Below are positions 8,489-16,980 of a stretch of 64,000 bases of DNA, in pieces. The notes beneath the pieces were generated by a model that was not told the DNA's origin, did not search any database, and worked only from the letters and a program-made list of their open reading frames with translations. Made by a program: the position numbers and the translations under genes. The first letter of the stretch is position 1. Each line of letters starts with the position of its first letter. Origin of the DNA: Bacteroidia bacterium (GTDB taxonomy: Bacteria; Bacteroidota; Bacteroidia; SpSt-205); NCBI GenBank assembly GCA_026003215.1, contig BPGV01000001.1, positions 1,043,001 to 1,107,000 on the forward strand, written 5' to 3'.

Positions 8489-10128
8489 AAGGCGAAGCGT
8501 TCCTGCTGACACAGCTCACCTGGCAGCCCGAGGACACGCTGCCCGCATGGGGCCTGCGCTTCTTACACGTCTTACGCAGCCATATCCCCTTTCTCTCCGC
8601 CGTCTTATACGGACATATTGCAGAGGGCACCTTGGAGTACATCGCCGGCTTTGCTTTAGAAAACACTCCCTCTGAAAAATACTTCTGGGGTGAAGGCCTC
8701 TTAGGGGAAGCTGCCCAGACCCAAAAGCCCTTCAAGTACGCCCTCTCCGAAGTCCCTCCCCACCGCTTAGGGATAGTAGAGCTTCGGCCCCGCTTCCAGT
8801 GGATTTTCCCGTGGACCTATCAAGGACACACCTGGGCCGTCACCGAAACTCTCCTCTGGCGCGACCTGACTGAAGAAGAAAAAGCCTGGCTACACACCCA
8901 GGCCCCCCTCTTGGGTATGATCCTGAGCAGCGTACTGCAACAGCAGCGCATTCACCGCCTCCTCCAGACCCTTCAAGAACAAAACCAGCTCTTAGAAGAA
9001 AACCTGCGCCGCCTGGAAGAAACCCAAGCCGAACTCCACCAACTGAATGTCTCTCTCGAAGAGCGAGTGCGAGAGCGCACCCAAGCGTTAGAAAAAGCGT
9101 TACAGGAGCTCAGCTCCACCCAACAGCAGCTCATCCTCTCCGAAAAGATGGCCGCACTGGGGCAGTTGGTAGCTGGTGTAGCCCACGAGATCAATAGCCC
9201 CTTAGGCGCTATCAAAGGCTCGGCCGAAACCCTTTTGGAGGGGTTGCCTCGACTATGGCAAATCCTACATCACCTTCTCCAACAAGCTCCCCAAGCCATA
9301 GAATCGGCTTTAAACTGGCTCCTGACCGACAACTGGCGCAAAGAACGGCCCGTACTTACTTCCAAAGAGGAGCGGGCCTTACGCAAGCGCTATGCCGCTC
9401 AGTTAGAAATGGCAGGCATACCCGAGCCGGACACCATCGCCCGCCGCCTCACCGAAGCCGGACTCCTCACCGACGACTTCTCCCCTATCCTACCCCTCCT
9501 CCAGCATCCAGAGGGACCAGAACTCCTCTACCTGATGGGCCAGCTCCGCCTCCAGCTGGAAAATATCGTCTTAGCCGCCAACCGCACCCGTAAAACCGTC
9601 TTTGCCCTCAAAAGTTATGCCCACACTTCCGACCACACACGCCCTACCCCCACCCGCATAGACGAGTCCATAGAAACCATCCTCACCCTCTACCAAAACC
9701 AGCTCAAACAAGGGGTATCCGTCTCCACCGACTTCCCTCCAGACCTTCCGACCTTATACCTTTTCGCCGATGAGATCGCCCAAGTCTGGACAAACTTTAT
9801 TCAAAACGCCATCCAAGCCATGCAAGGGCAAGGCCATATCTTCATCCGAGTGGAGAAGCATGACAATAAAATCGCCATCCACTTTACGGACTCAGGGCCC
9901 GGGATACCGCCCGATATCCTCCCCCGCATCTTTGAGCCCTTCTTTACCACTAAGCCCAAAGGCGAAGGTACCGGCCTGGGGCTGGATATCTGTCGCCGGA
10001 TTGTAGAGAAGCACCACGGACAGATTACCGTCCAGAGCCGCCCCGGCGAAACCACTTTTACCGTTTATTTGCCTCTTTCGCTTACAGACCCTGCTTGGTA
10101 TGCTCCAGCTGATAGTTCGGGGGCTTGA
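8473..10128 (+). CDS. Sensor histidine kinase
   Basis: About 550 residues. The N-terminal 150 residues resemble a GAF-type sensor. A coiled-coil follows (LEEQNQLLEENLRRLEETQ region), then the H-box GVAHEINSPLGAIKG, an unusual insertion of more than 100 residues, and a HATPase_c domain with N-box NFIQNAIQAM, G1 DSGPGIP and G2 GTGLGL. There are no membrane segments, so it is probably cytosolic. The start is uncertain: GTG 8473 gives the least overlap with the small membrane protein, and ATG 8440 is the alternative. It presumably phosphorylates the two lone receivers encoded just upstream. Its end overlaps the MlaE-like gene by 29 bases, linking signalling to lipid transport. Confidence 0.9.
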   Translation: MQPGLKGEAFLLTQLTWQPEDTLPAWGLRFLHVLRSHIPFLSAVLYGHIAEGTLEYIAGFALENTPSEKYFWGEGLLGEAAQTQKPFKYALSEVPPHRLGIVELRPRFQWIFPWTYQGHTWAVTETLLWRDLTEEEKAWLHTQAPLLGMILSSVLQQQRIHRLLQTLQEQNQLLEENLRRLEETQAELHQLNVSLEERVRERTQALEKALQELSSTQQQLILSEKMAALGQLVAGVAHEINSPLGAIKGSAETLLEGLPRLWQILHHLLQQAPQAIESALNWLLTDNWRKERPVLTSKEERALRKRYAAQLEMAGIPEPDTIARRLTEAGLLTDDFSPILPLLQHPEGPELLYLMGQLRLQLENIVLAANRTRKTVFALKSYAHTSDHTRPTPTRIDESIETILTLYQNQLKQGVSVSTDFPPDLPTLYLFADEIAQVWTNFIQNAIQAMQGQGHIFIRVEKHDNKIAIHFTDSGPGIPPDILPRIFEPFFTTKPKGEGTGLGLDICRRIVEKHHGQITVQSRPGETTFTVYLPLSLTDPAWYAPADSSGA

Positions 10129-10852
10129 GGACTTCGGGCGCTACCTCCTCCTCTTGCGGCGAAGCTTCACCGGCTTTTTACGCTTCCGCCTATATTGGAA
10201 CCTCTGGACCCACGAGTCCATACAAATCGGACGCGATAGCCTCTTCCTCGTGGCTATTATCTCTTTCTTTGTAGGCGCTGTAACCACCGTCCAGACCGCC
10301 TACCAAATAATTTCGCCCTTCATCCCCAAATCTACCATCGGCGCCATCGTCTCCACCTCCGCTATTTTAGAGCTGGCGCCTACCATTACTTCACTGGTGC
10401 TGGCCGGTCGAATCGGTTCCAATATCGCCTCCCAGATTGGCTCCATGCGCGTAAGCGAACAAATCGACGCGCTGGAAGTGATGGGCATCAACTCGGCTAC
10501 CTATTTGATTTTACCGCGACTTTTTGGGGCGTTGGTATTTTTTCCGGTGCTGGTGATTTATGCTTGTGTGATTATCCATGCAGGGGGGATTGTGGCGGGG
10601 GCTTTTACCGGCGCAGTAAATCCCACCCAGTTTGGCATTGGCGCCCGCAGCTTCTATGAAGATTTCCAGATTATTTTCATGCTCATCAAGGCGATCACCT
10701 TCGGCTTTATCATCTCTACGGTATCGGCCTATCAAGGCTATTATGTCAAAGGCGGAGCTTTAGAAGTGGGGGCTGCCAGTACCCGAGCCGTCGTGATTAG
10801 CTGCCTAATGATACTTGTGGCCGATTATGTGCTGGCCCAGCTCCTCTTATGA
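10100..10852 (+). CDS. MlaE-family ABC transporter permease
   Basis: 250 residues with the MlaE family hallmarks: an amphipathic N-terminal helix, then about five membrane segments, and the conserved stretch LELAPTITSLVLAGRIGSNIAS. In Gram-negative bacteria these permeases move phospholipids between inner and outer membranes (Mla). The gene overlaps the kinase end by 29 bases and the ATPase start by an ATGA, so permease and ATPase are co-expressed. A substrate-binding MlaD protein is not present nearby. Confidence 0.9.
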   Translation: MLQLIVRGLEDFGRYLLLLRRSFTGFLRFRLYWNLWTHESIQIGRDSLFLVAIISFFVGAVTTVQTAYQIISPFIPKSTIGAIVSTSAILELAPTITSLVLAGRIGSNIASQIGSMRVSEQIDALEVMGINSATYLILPRLFGALVFFPVLVIYACVIIHAGGIVAGAFTGAVNPTQFGIGARSFYEDFQIIFMLIKAITFGFIISTVSAYQGYYVKGGALEVGAASTRAVVISCLMILVADYVLAQLLL

Positions 10853-11598
10853 GCCTGCTGCGCATAGAACATATCTCTAAATGGTTTGGGCAGACGCAGG
10901 TCTTGCATGATATTTCGTTTGTCTTTGAGCCCGGCCGAGTGAATATGATTATCGGCCCCAGCGGCTGCGGCAAAACCGTGCTCCTCAAATGCATCGTAGG
11001 CCTCATCATCCCCGAAAAAGGCCGAGTTTTCTTTGGAGACTTAGACTTTTTACAGGCTGCACCCCCACAACGGCGAGCCGTCCTCCAAAACCTCGGCATG
11101 CTTTTTCAATCCTCTGCGCTTTTTGACTCCATGACCGTGGGAGAAAATGTAGCTTTCCCCTTGCGAGTATTCACCCAGAAAAGCGAAAAAGAAATCCAAG
11201 ACCGGGTAGCTTATTGCTTAGAACGAGTAGGCTTAGCTGGCACACAAACAAAATACCCGGCCGAGCTTTCCGGCGGCATGAAACGCCGCGTAGGCCTGGC
11301 TCGGGCTATTGCCCTCAACCCCCAATACCTTTTTTGCGACGAACCTAACTCCGGCTTAGACCCCCTCACCGCCCGCCGTATAGATGCTCTCATCCAAGAG
11401 CTTACAGAGGAGTTTCATACCACCACCATCGTCGTCACCCATGACCTCAAAAGTGTCATGGACATGGGCCAAAAAATACTCTTTCTCTATAATGGCCATG
11501 CCGAATGGCAAGGCTCCAAACAAGAAATGCTTCACAGCTTTGATGCCCTCCCCCCGAATCTCCAAGCGTTTTTGCAAGCCTCGGGCCTGACCCAATAG
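10849..11598 (+). CDS. MlaF-like ABC transporter ATP-binding protein
   Basis: 249 residues with Walker A GPSGCGKT, Q-loop at MLFQSSALFDSM, signature LSGGMKRRVGLAR and Walker B LFCDEPNSGLDP, then a switch His in VVTHDL. The QSSALFDSMTV region is characteristic of the MlaF/Ttg2A branch. It partners with the MlaE-like permease whose stop codon it overlaps. Together they form the energised core of a retrograde or anterograde phospholipid transporter. No MlaD, MlaC or MlaB gene follows; fumC starts a new unit. Confidence 0.93.
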   Translation: MSLLRIEHISKWFGQTQVLHDISFVFEPGRVNMIIGPSGCGKTVLLKCIVGLIIPEKGRVFFGDLDFLQAAPPQRRAVLQNLGMLFQSSALFDSMTVGENVAFPLRVFTQKSEKEIQDRVAYCLERVGLAGTQTKYPAELSGGMKRRVGLARAIALNPQYLFCDEPNSGLDPLTARRIDALIQELTEEFHTTTIVVTHDLKSVMDMGQKILFLYNGHAEWQGSKQEMLHSFDALPPNLQAFLQASGLTQ

Positions 11599-11610
11599 CC
11601 CAGAAAGCCG

Positions 11611-11618
11611 TACCTTCG
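11611..11618 (+). promoter_or_regulatory. -7 box TACCTTCG for fumC
   Basis: Box in the 27-base gap after the MlaF-like gene, ending seven bases before the fumC ATG at 11626. Confidence 0.55.
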
Positions 11619-11625
11619 CTACCCT

Positions 11626-13005
11626 ATGGGCTACCGCATAGAATACGATACCTTAGGTGAAGTCTCTGTTCCCGAAGATAAGCTGTGGGGCGCGCAGACG
11701 CAGCGTTCGCTCCAGAACTTCCGGATTGGAGGGCATCGCATGCCCAAAGAGGTTATCTATGCCTTCGCTATTGTCAAAAAAGCCGCAGCCCTGACCAATG
11801 CCGAGCTAAGAGTTCTCCCTTCCGATAAAGCCCAGCTTATCGCGGAGGTATGCGACGAGATTCTCTCGGGGGCGCTGGATGAACACTTCCCGCTGGTGGT
11901 GTGGCAAACCGGCTCCGGCACCCAAACCAACATGAATGTAAATGAAGTGATTGCGAACCGCGCCAACCAAAAACGCGGACAGCCCCTCGGCAGCAAAAAG
12001 CCCATCCACCCCAATGACGACGTCAACCGCTCCCAATCGTCTAACGATACCTTCCCTACGGCGATGCATATTGCGGCTTATATCGCCACCGTAGAAAAGC
12101 TCCTTCCTGCCCTGGAAAAGCTGGAAAAAGCCCTGCGTGAAAAAGCCGAAGCTTTTTGGTCTATTATCAAGGTCGGCCGTACCCACCTCATGGATGCGGT
12201 GCCTATGCGCTTAGGGCAAGAGTTCAGCGGGTACGCCCAGCAGGTAGCCGACAGCCGCCGCGACATAGAACGAGTTCTGCCCCAAGTAGCAGAGTTGGCG
12301 CTGGGGGGCACGGCCGTGGGTACAGGATTAAATGCCCCTGCCGGTTTTGCCGAAAAAGTCGCCCAAAAGATTGCCGAGCTTACCGGGTATCCTTTCGTGA
12401 CCGCCCCCAATAAGTTTGCCGCTTTGGCGGCGCATGACGCTTTGGTAGCCCTCTCCAGCGCGCTCAAACGCACCGCCGTGGCCCTCATGAAAATCGCTAA
12501 CGACATACGGCTTTTGGGTTCTGGGCCCCGCGCCGGCCTGGCCGAACTCCACCTCCCCGAAAACGAACCCGGCTCCTCCATCATGCCCGGCAAAGTCAAC
12601 CCCACCCAAAGCGAAGCCATGACCATGGTCTGCTGCCAAGTGATTGGCAACGACACCGCTATCACCTGCGGCGCCTTCCAAGGCCACCTGGAGCTCAACG
12701 TCTTCAAGCCCCTCATCATCCACAACATCCTTGAGTCTATTCGCCTTCTGGCCGATGCCTGCCATTCTTTTACCGACAACTGCGTGGTAGGCATAGAGCC
12801 CAACCGCCCCACTATCCAACGCCACTTAGACCGAAGCCTAATGTTAGTTACAGCGCTCAATCCAGTTATTGGTTACGAAAAAGCCGCTAAAATCGCCCAA
12901 AAAGCCCATAAAGAAGACAAAACCCTCAAAGAAGCCGCGATAGAGCTGGGCTTCCTGACGGCTGAGGCGTTTGACCAGCATGTCCGCCCAGAAAAGATGG
13001 TGTAG
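11626..13005 (+). CDS. fumC: Class II fumarate hydratase
   Basis: 459 residues, typical for FumC. It shows the substrate-binding stretch [14 protein letters not shown] (about residue 103 on), a HPNDDVN segment, and the family signature [13 protein letters not shown] (about 318 on). It interconverts fumarate and malate in the citric acid cycle; the class II enzyme needs no iron-sulfur cluster. The next gene (CCA-adding enzyme) starts three bases after the stop, so the two are probably co-transcribed. Confidence 0.97.
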   Translation: MGYRIEYDTLGEVSVPEDKLWGAQTQRSLQNFRIGGHRMPKEVIYAFAIVKKAAALTNAELRVLPSDKAQLIAEVCDEILSGALDEHFPLVVWQTGSGTQTNMNVNEVIANRANQKRGQPLGSKKPIHPNDDVNRSQSSNDTFPTAMHIAAYIATVEKLLPALEKLEKALREKAEAFWSIIKVGRTHLMDAVPMRLGQEFSGYAQQVADSRRDIERVLPQVAELALGGTAVGTGLNAPAGFAEKVAQKIAELTGYPFVTAPNKFAALAAHDALVALSSALKRTAVALMKIANDIRLLGSGPRAGLAELHLPENEPGSSIMPGKVNPTQSEAMTMVCCQVIGNDTAITCGAFQGHLELNVFKPLIIHNILESIRLLADACHSFTDNCVVGIEPNRPTIQRHLDRSLMLVTALNPVIGYEKAAKIAQKAHKEDKTLKEAAIELGFLTAEAFDQHVRPEKMV

Positions 13006-13008
13006 CGT

Positions 13009-14479
13009 ATGACCCAGCTCCCCCACACCCTGTGGGAAACGGAGCCTATACTCGCTACCCTCACCGCCATAGCTGATGCCTTAGGCCAGCCAACCTATAT
13101 CGTGGGGGGGTGGGTACGCGATTGGCTTCTCACAGGCACGGCGGGCAAGGCCCTGGATGTCATCACCGTGGGTAATCCCTCCCTCTTTGCGGAAAGACTG
13201 GCCGAAAAACTCGGCACACAGGTCGCCGCAGAGTACCGCCGCTTCTACGTAGCCGTGGTCCTGTGGGAAGACTACGAAATAGAAGTCGTCGCCCCCCGCA
13301 AGGAAAGTTATCACCCCGACTCCCGCAACCCCGAAGTAGCACCCGCTACCCTGGAAGAAGACTTCCTGCGCAGGGACTTCACCATCAACGCCCTGTATGT
13401 AGCCCTGCACTCCAGCGAAAAAGGCCAGCTCATAGACCCCTTTGGGGGCATACGCGACCTGGCGCAGGGGATTATCCGCACGCCCACAGACCCAGCCCGT
13501 ACTTTCAGCGATGACCCCCTGCGCATGCTGCGGGCTGTTCGATTCGCCGTACGCCTGGGCTTCACCATCGAACCCACCACCTACGAAGGCATCCGTACAG
13601 AAGCCCATCGCCTCGCCATCGTCTCCCCCGAACGCATCGTAGAAGAGTTTCACAAAATCCTCCTGAGTCCCGACCCCGTGCGGGGCATAGAAATCCTCTA
13701 CGATACGGGTTTGCTGCACCAGTTTCTGCCCGAGGTAGCCGCGCTGGCCGGCACCGAAACCCAACGCGGCCACAGCCATAAAGACAACTTCAAGCACACA
13801 CTCCAAGTATTGCGTCAGCTGCTGGAGGGGCGACCAGACGCCTCCCTCTGGCTGCTCTGGGCCGCCCTCCTCCACGACATCGGCAAACCGCTCACCAAAA
13901 AGTTTGACGAAAAAGCGGGCTGGACCTTCCACCTCCACGAAGAAGTCGGCGCCAAAAAGGTCAAGGAGATTTTCCGGCGGCTTCACCTCCCTTTAGACGA
14001 ACGGATGCGGTATGTGCAAAAGCTCGTACGCCTGCACGGCCGGCCCATCGCCCTGGCCCAGGAAGGCGTGACCGATAGCGCTATCCGCCGCCTGATTGTA
14101 GAAGCCGGCGAAGACTTAGAAGACCTTATCCTCCTGTGCCGCAGCGATGTCACCACGCGCAACGCCGCCCGCCGCGCCCGCTTCCTCAAAAACTTTGACC
14201 AAGTGATGCAGCGGGGTGCGCGAGGTAAAAGAACGGGACCGCCTCGCCCGCTTTCAACCCCCCATAGACGGCGAGCTTATCATGCAAACCTACAACCTCA
14301 GGCCCGGCCCGCTCGTCGGCCAAATCAAAGAAGCTATCCGCGAAGCCATCTTAGAGGGCATTATTCCGAATGATTTCGACGCCGCATATGAATACATGCA
14401 AAAAATCGCCCCGGCCATTTTAGCCGGCGAGCCACTCCCACAAAAGCTTGAGCAAAATCCCCACCACGAAAAGCGATAG
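13009..14479 (+). pseudogene. cca: CCA tRNA nucleotidyltransferase, frameshifted
   Basis: The first frame (13009 to about 14215) encodes the class II nucleotidyltransferase head with GGWVRDWLL, the RRDFTINAL motif and an HD domain (LLHDIGKP). The matching C-terminal part (VKERDRLARFQPPIDGE ... IIPNDFDAAYEYM) continues in the +1 frame to 14479. Dropping one G from the GGGG run at 14213-14216 restores a full protein of about 489 residues. Without that, frame 1 runs on with arginine/proline-rich nonsense to 14373. The metal-binding DxD of the family (KDxD) reads KALD here, so the first catalytic Asp is Ala. The enzyme adds or repairs the CCA end of tRNAs. This copy may be decaying, rescued by frameshifting, or carry a sequence error. 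The C-terminal part could also start at GTG 14216. Confidence 0.85.
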
Positions 14480-14587
14480 AGAAATAAAGTTCGTTCGCCG
14501 CATAAAAAGGAGGTTGAAGCGGCTACTCCCCGAGAGATGCTTCACCTGTGAAGCCCGCGGGTCAAAGGCACGCCAGAGCTTCCGCAT
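14420..14587 (-). CDS. Small membrane protein, DUF6728-like (55 aa)
   Basis: The ATG at 14587 lies three bases after a perfect -7 box (TATATTTG), which fixes the start. The 55-residue product has a basic N-terminal half, then FNLLFMRRTNFISLSLF leading into one membrane span. This pattern (FNL..MhrIN.iSi followed by a hydrophobic helix) is what I remember of the small DUF6728 proteins of Bacteroidota. No function is known to me. Its end overlaps the convergent cca tail by 60 bases. Confidence 0.65.
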   Translation of the reverse strand: MRKLWRAFDPRASQVKHLSGSSRFNLLFMRRTNFISLSLFVVGILLKLLWEWLAG

Positions 14588-14590
14588 ACC

Positions 14591-14598
14591 CAAATATA
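14591..14598 (-). promoter_or_regulatory. -7 box TATATTTG for the DUF6728-like gene
   Basis: Consensus box on the minus strand ending three bases before the ATG at 14587. It predicts a leaderless mRNA and is the main evidence for this start. Confidence 0.6.
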
Positions 14599-14618
14599 AC
14601 AAAAGTTTGTCAGGCTGG

Positions 14619-15710
14619 TTACCAGCTCTTCCCTCCTGAGGCCCAATACGCTATGAGGCCTACTATGGCCCCCAACGCCACTACAAAGAGCGTCACCTTT
14701 ATCCAGCTTATGGGTCTGTCCCCCGCTACTACCCCGGTGCGTCCATGGATGACCACGCGGTAGGGCTTCCCGCCATACCGGTACGCCAAAATATAAATAG
14801 GCACGTACGCCAGCTTGGTGGTGAGGTCCCAAAGCCGCATGCGCATCTGGAAGTCCCGATAGGTGTCGCCGGGTATAGCCCGCTTACAGGCCTCAGCGGT
14901 CAGGTCTTGTATGCGCTTATGCCCTTCTTGCCAAGCATCAGGGAGGGGCTTATCGGGGAGAGCTACATCCCACCCCAAAAAGTACCTCGGTTCATAGGCC
15001 CGCAGGTCAGTGGTAGTAGCAAAGCCCCCTATCTCGTCAATATAGCGGGTGGGTAAGCTCTGAAAGCCCGAGATGAGCACATCATCATAAAAGTCCCGAT
15101 GGACTCCGCTCACGGGGAGGCCCCATTCTACATAGGTCTCGGTGCGGGTACGCCATTCTCGGGCTGCGCTGTCATAATACTGCACCGTCCGTGTACGATA
15201 ATAGCCTGGAATGGCGCTCCAGTGCGCCTCTACCTGCGCATCAAAGGTCCATAGCGGAAGGTATACCCCCCGCAGCTCTTGGATGCGGCTGCGCTGGCGC
15301 AGGTCATTCGGCGCAAACCATAGGTTTTTGAGCCACGTTTGGAAAACCTGCTGCGCCTCTTCGGGAGAGAGGGCAAAGGGGAGGACCCCCTGGGGTCGTA
15401 CAGGCTGTTCGGTAAGGGCTTTTTCGCTTACGGCTTCCGCCCCACAGAAGTCACACTTGGCTCGGGCTTCCCTATACGCAATCTGCGCCCCACAACTGGC
15501 ACAAAACAGCACCTTATGCTCAGGGAGCGCCTCCCGCGCCGGCTGAGCTGCCCGTAGAGCTTCCTCCAAGTCTATCTCCTGTATGCCCTCGTACTGGGCA
15601 GGTATCTCTTCCTGGGCGCCGCAATAAGGACACTTGAGGGACTCGGTGCCCGGCTCATACACCACCGAAGCGCCACACCCCTTGCATCGGACAGTAAAGA
15701 TTTCCGCCAT
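14619..15710 (-). CDS. Double zinc-ribbon membrane protein
   Basis: 363 residues. There are two zinc ribbons at the N-terminus: CKGCG with CPYCG (about 9-33) and CASCG with CDFCG (about 70-90). A middle region rich in Trp and Tyr follows (LPLWTFDAQVEAHW), and one C-terminal membrane span (about 340-358). It matches the widespread TFIIB-type zinc-ribbon membrane proteins of unknown function, sometimes mis-called PriA-like. The ATG at 15710 sits four bases from a perfect -7 box. It is transcribed alone, between the DUF6728-like gene and the serine hydrolase gene. Confidence 0.8.
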   Translation of the reverse strand: MAEIFTVRCKGCGASVVYEPGTESLKCPYCGAQEEIPAQYEGIQEIDLEEALRAAQPAREALPEHKVLFCASCGAQIAYREARAKCDFCGAEAVSEKALTEQPVRPQGVLPFALSPEEAQQVFQTWLKNLWFAPNDLRQRSRIQELRGVYLPLWTFDAQVEAHWSAIPGYYRTRTVQYYDSAAREWRTRTETYVEWGLPVSGVHRDFYDDVLISGFQSLPTRYIDEIGGFATTTDLRAYEPRYFLGWDVALPDKPLPDAWQEGHKRIQDLTAEACKRAIPGDTYRDFQMRMRLWDLTTKLAYVPIYILAYRYGGKPYRVVIHGRTGVVAGDRPISWIKVTLFVVALGAIVGLIAYWASGGKSW

Positions 15711-15714
15711 CCCT

Positions 15715-15722
15715 CAAAGGTA
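15715..15722 (-). promoter_or_regulatory. -7 box TACCTTTG for the zinc-ribbon gene
   Basis: Exact consensus box in the 20-base gap between two minus-strand genes, ending four bases before the ATG at 15710. Confidence 0.6.
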
Positions 15723-15730
15723 AGTAAGCC

Positions 15731-16906
15731 TTACTGCCCTTCCACCGCTAAACGCAGCAGCCCCCCATATATCGCCCTGAACGCCGCCTCCTCTATGCCG
15801 CCTAAGTGGTTCCACGTCATGCCGATGAAATACCGCTCTCCCTTCTGGGTATAGACCACCGTGGTCATATTGAGAACCCCCGGATAACTCCCCCCCTTAT
15901 AAGCGACAGAACGCCACTCTTCGGGCCAAGCCAAACCCGGATCTATCCCCATCAAGGGCAAGCGTTCTACTCGGCGCATCAGGGTGTCCAGTTCTCGCAG
16001 GGAAAAAACCCAGGTAGCTTGGAGGTCTGCAGCTTCTATTTCGCTGCTCACGGCCTCTGTGTCATAAAAGCCCCGTAGGGGAATGCCTGCCAGGCTATCC
16101 AAGAAGGCCTGGCGTTCGGCTAAGGAGGCCTTTGGCCAGCGCTCCTTATACACACGGGCATGGGGCGCAAACAACAACTTGAAAAACTCCTGCGTAGTCA
16201 AGAAGGGCCGATTGCGCGCCGTGTAGGCCTCAATGGCAGGCCGCCCCACCAGCTGAATAAGGGCATCCGTAGCGGTATTGTCACTCTCTGAAATCATAAG
16301 GGCCGCCAAAGTGTATAGGGTTAGGGGTGCCCCTGGAGGCCAGTCCTGGAGCCGGCCAGAGGGTAAGCTCTTCCAAGCGCTATCTAAGGGCACCACTTCG
16401 TCCCAATGGCGCTTACCCGCCTGGATTTGGTCTAACAGCGCCGCTAACACCGCCACCTTGAAGGTAGAACCCACCGCTAAGGGCGTGTCGGGCTGCATCG
16501 CCAAAAGCACCTGCTTGTCCCGCATGACCAGCACGCTTATGACTTCGGGACGCTTCTGCAAAGTATCACGCACCGCTTCCCACGAAGCAAACTTCCCCTG
16601 GGCAGGCCGGAAAAGCAGCCCTACAAACCGCCCCTGCTTATCTAAGCGTACGTATGCCGGCAAGAGAGCCTTCTCATATTCTACCCAATACGGGTTCCTC
16701 TGGCCATGCACCCCCTGAAAACGCCCATAACTCCGAGCAAAAGAACGCAGAAGCCCTTCTATTTGCGCCATTGGCACTTCTCTGAGGAAACTTTCTGCGA
16801 ACCATTCCGCTTTTGGCTTAGAAGCCGACAAAAGGCGCTGCAAGGCCTCGGCTGGGGTAAGCGTCTGCGCCCAGAGAAAGGCGGTAAGCGCTATCGCACA
16901 TCGCAT
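15731..16906 (-). CDS. Secreted class A beta-lactamase-like serine hydrolase
   Basis: About 391 residues with a signal peptide (CAIALTAFLWAQ). An N-terminal domain of about 110 residues is followed by a class A beta-lactamase/PBP fold. The active-site triads are visible: S-T-F-K (SxxK), SESDN (SDN) and KGGSYPG in place of KTG. The usual class A Glu166 region is not obvious, so it may be a general serine hydrolase or peptidase acting on peptidoglycan-like substrates rather than a resistance enzyme. The start could also be the GTG one codon earlier (16909), four bases from the -7 box; I prefer the ATG. Confidence 0.82.
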   Translation of the reverse strand: MRCAIALTAFLWAQTLTPAEALQRLLSASKPKAEWFAESFLREVPMAQIEGLLRSFARSYGRFQGVHGQRNPYWVEYEKALLPAYVRLDKQGRFVGLLFRPAQGKFASWEAVRDTLQKRPEVISVLVMRDKQVLLAMQPDTPLAVGSTFKVAVLAALLDQIQAGKRHWDEVVPLDSAWKSLPSGRLQDWPPGAPLTLYTLAALMISESDNTATDALIQLVGRPAIEAYTARNRPFLTTQEFFKLLFAPHARVYKERWPKASLAERQAFLDSLAGIPLRGFYDTEAVSSEIEAADLQATWVFSLRELDTLMRRVERLPLMGIDPGLAWPEEWRSVAYKGGSYPGVLNMTTVVYTQKGERYFIGMTWNHLGGIEEAAFRAIYGGLLRLAVEGQ

Positions 16907-16913
16907 CACTCGC

Positions 16914-16921
16914 CAAAGGTA
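16914..16921 (-). promoter_or_regulatory. -7 box TACCTTTG for the serine hydrolase gene
   Basis: Consensus box ending four bases before the GTG at 16909 and seven before the ATG at 16906. Confidence 0.55.
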
Positions 16922-16965
16922 AGGTAGAGGGTCCCTTGCAACTCTTGTTTGCGATTGCGTTTTTT

Positions 16966-16973
16966 TACCTTAG
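16966..16973 (+). promoter_or_regulatory. -7 box TACCTTAG for NVGIGT gene 1
   Basis: Preceded by a seven-T run and a CTTG 18 bases upstream, and ending seven bases before the ATG at 16981. The promoter of NVGIGT gene 2 has the same layout (T-run, TATCTTAG, seven bases, ATGAAA), so the pair is probably co-regulated. The TTAG variant differs from the TTTG used elsewhere. Confidence 0.5.
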
Positions 16974-16980
16974 TGGTGAT

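Noticed and set aside
12078-12860. 260-residue antisense frame inside fumC
   Set aside because: Lies wholly opposite a secure FumC coding region and shows no motifs.
13081-13986. 301-residue antisense frame inside cca
   Set aside because: Repetitive Phe/Gly/Val composition typical of antisense of a real gene; no start context or -7 box.
15731-16906. Antibiotic resistance beta-lactamase
   Set aside because: SxxK and SDN are present, but KTG is KGG and the class A Glu region is not evident; a general serine hydrolase is safer.
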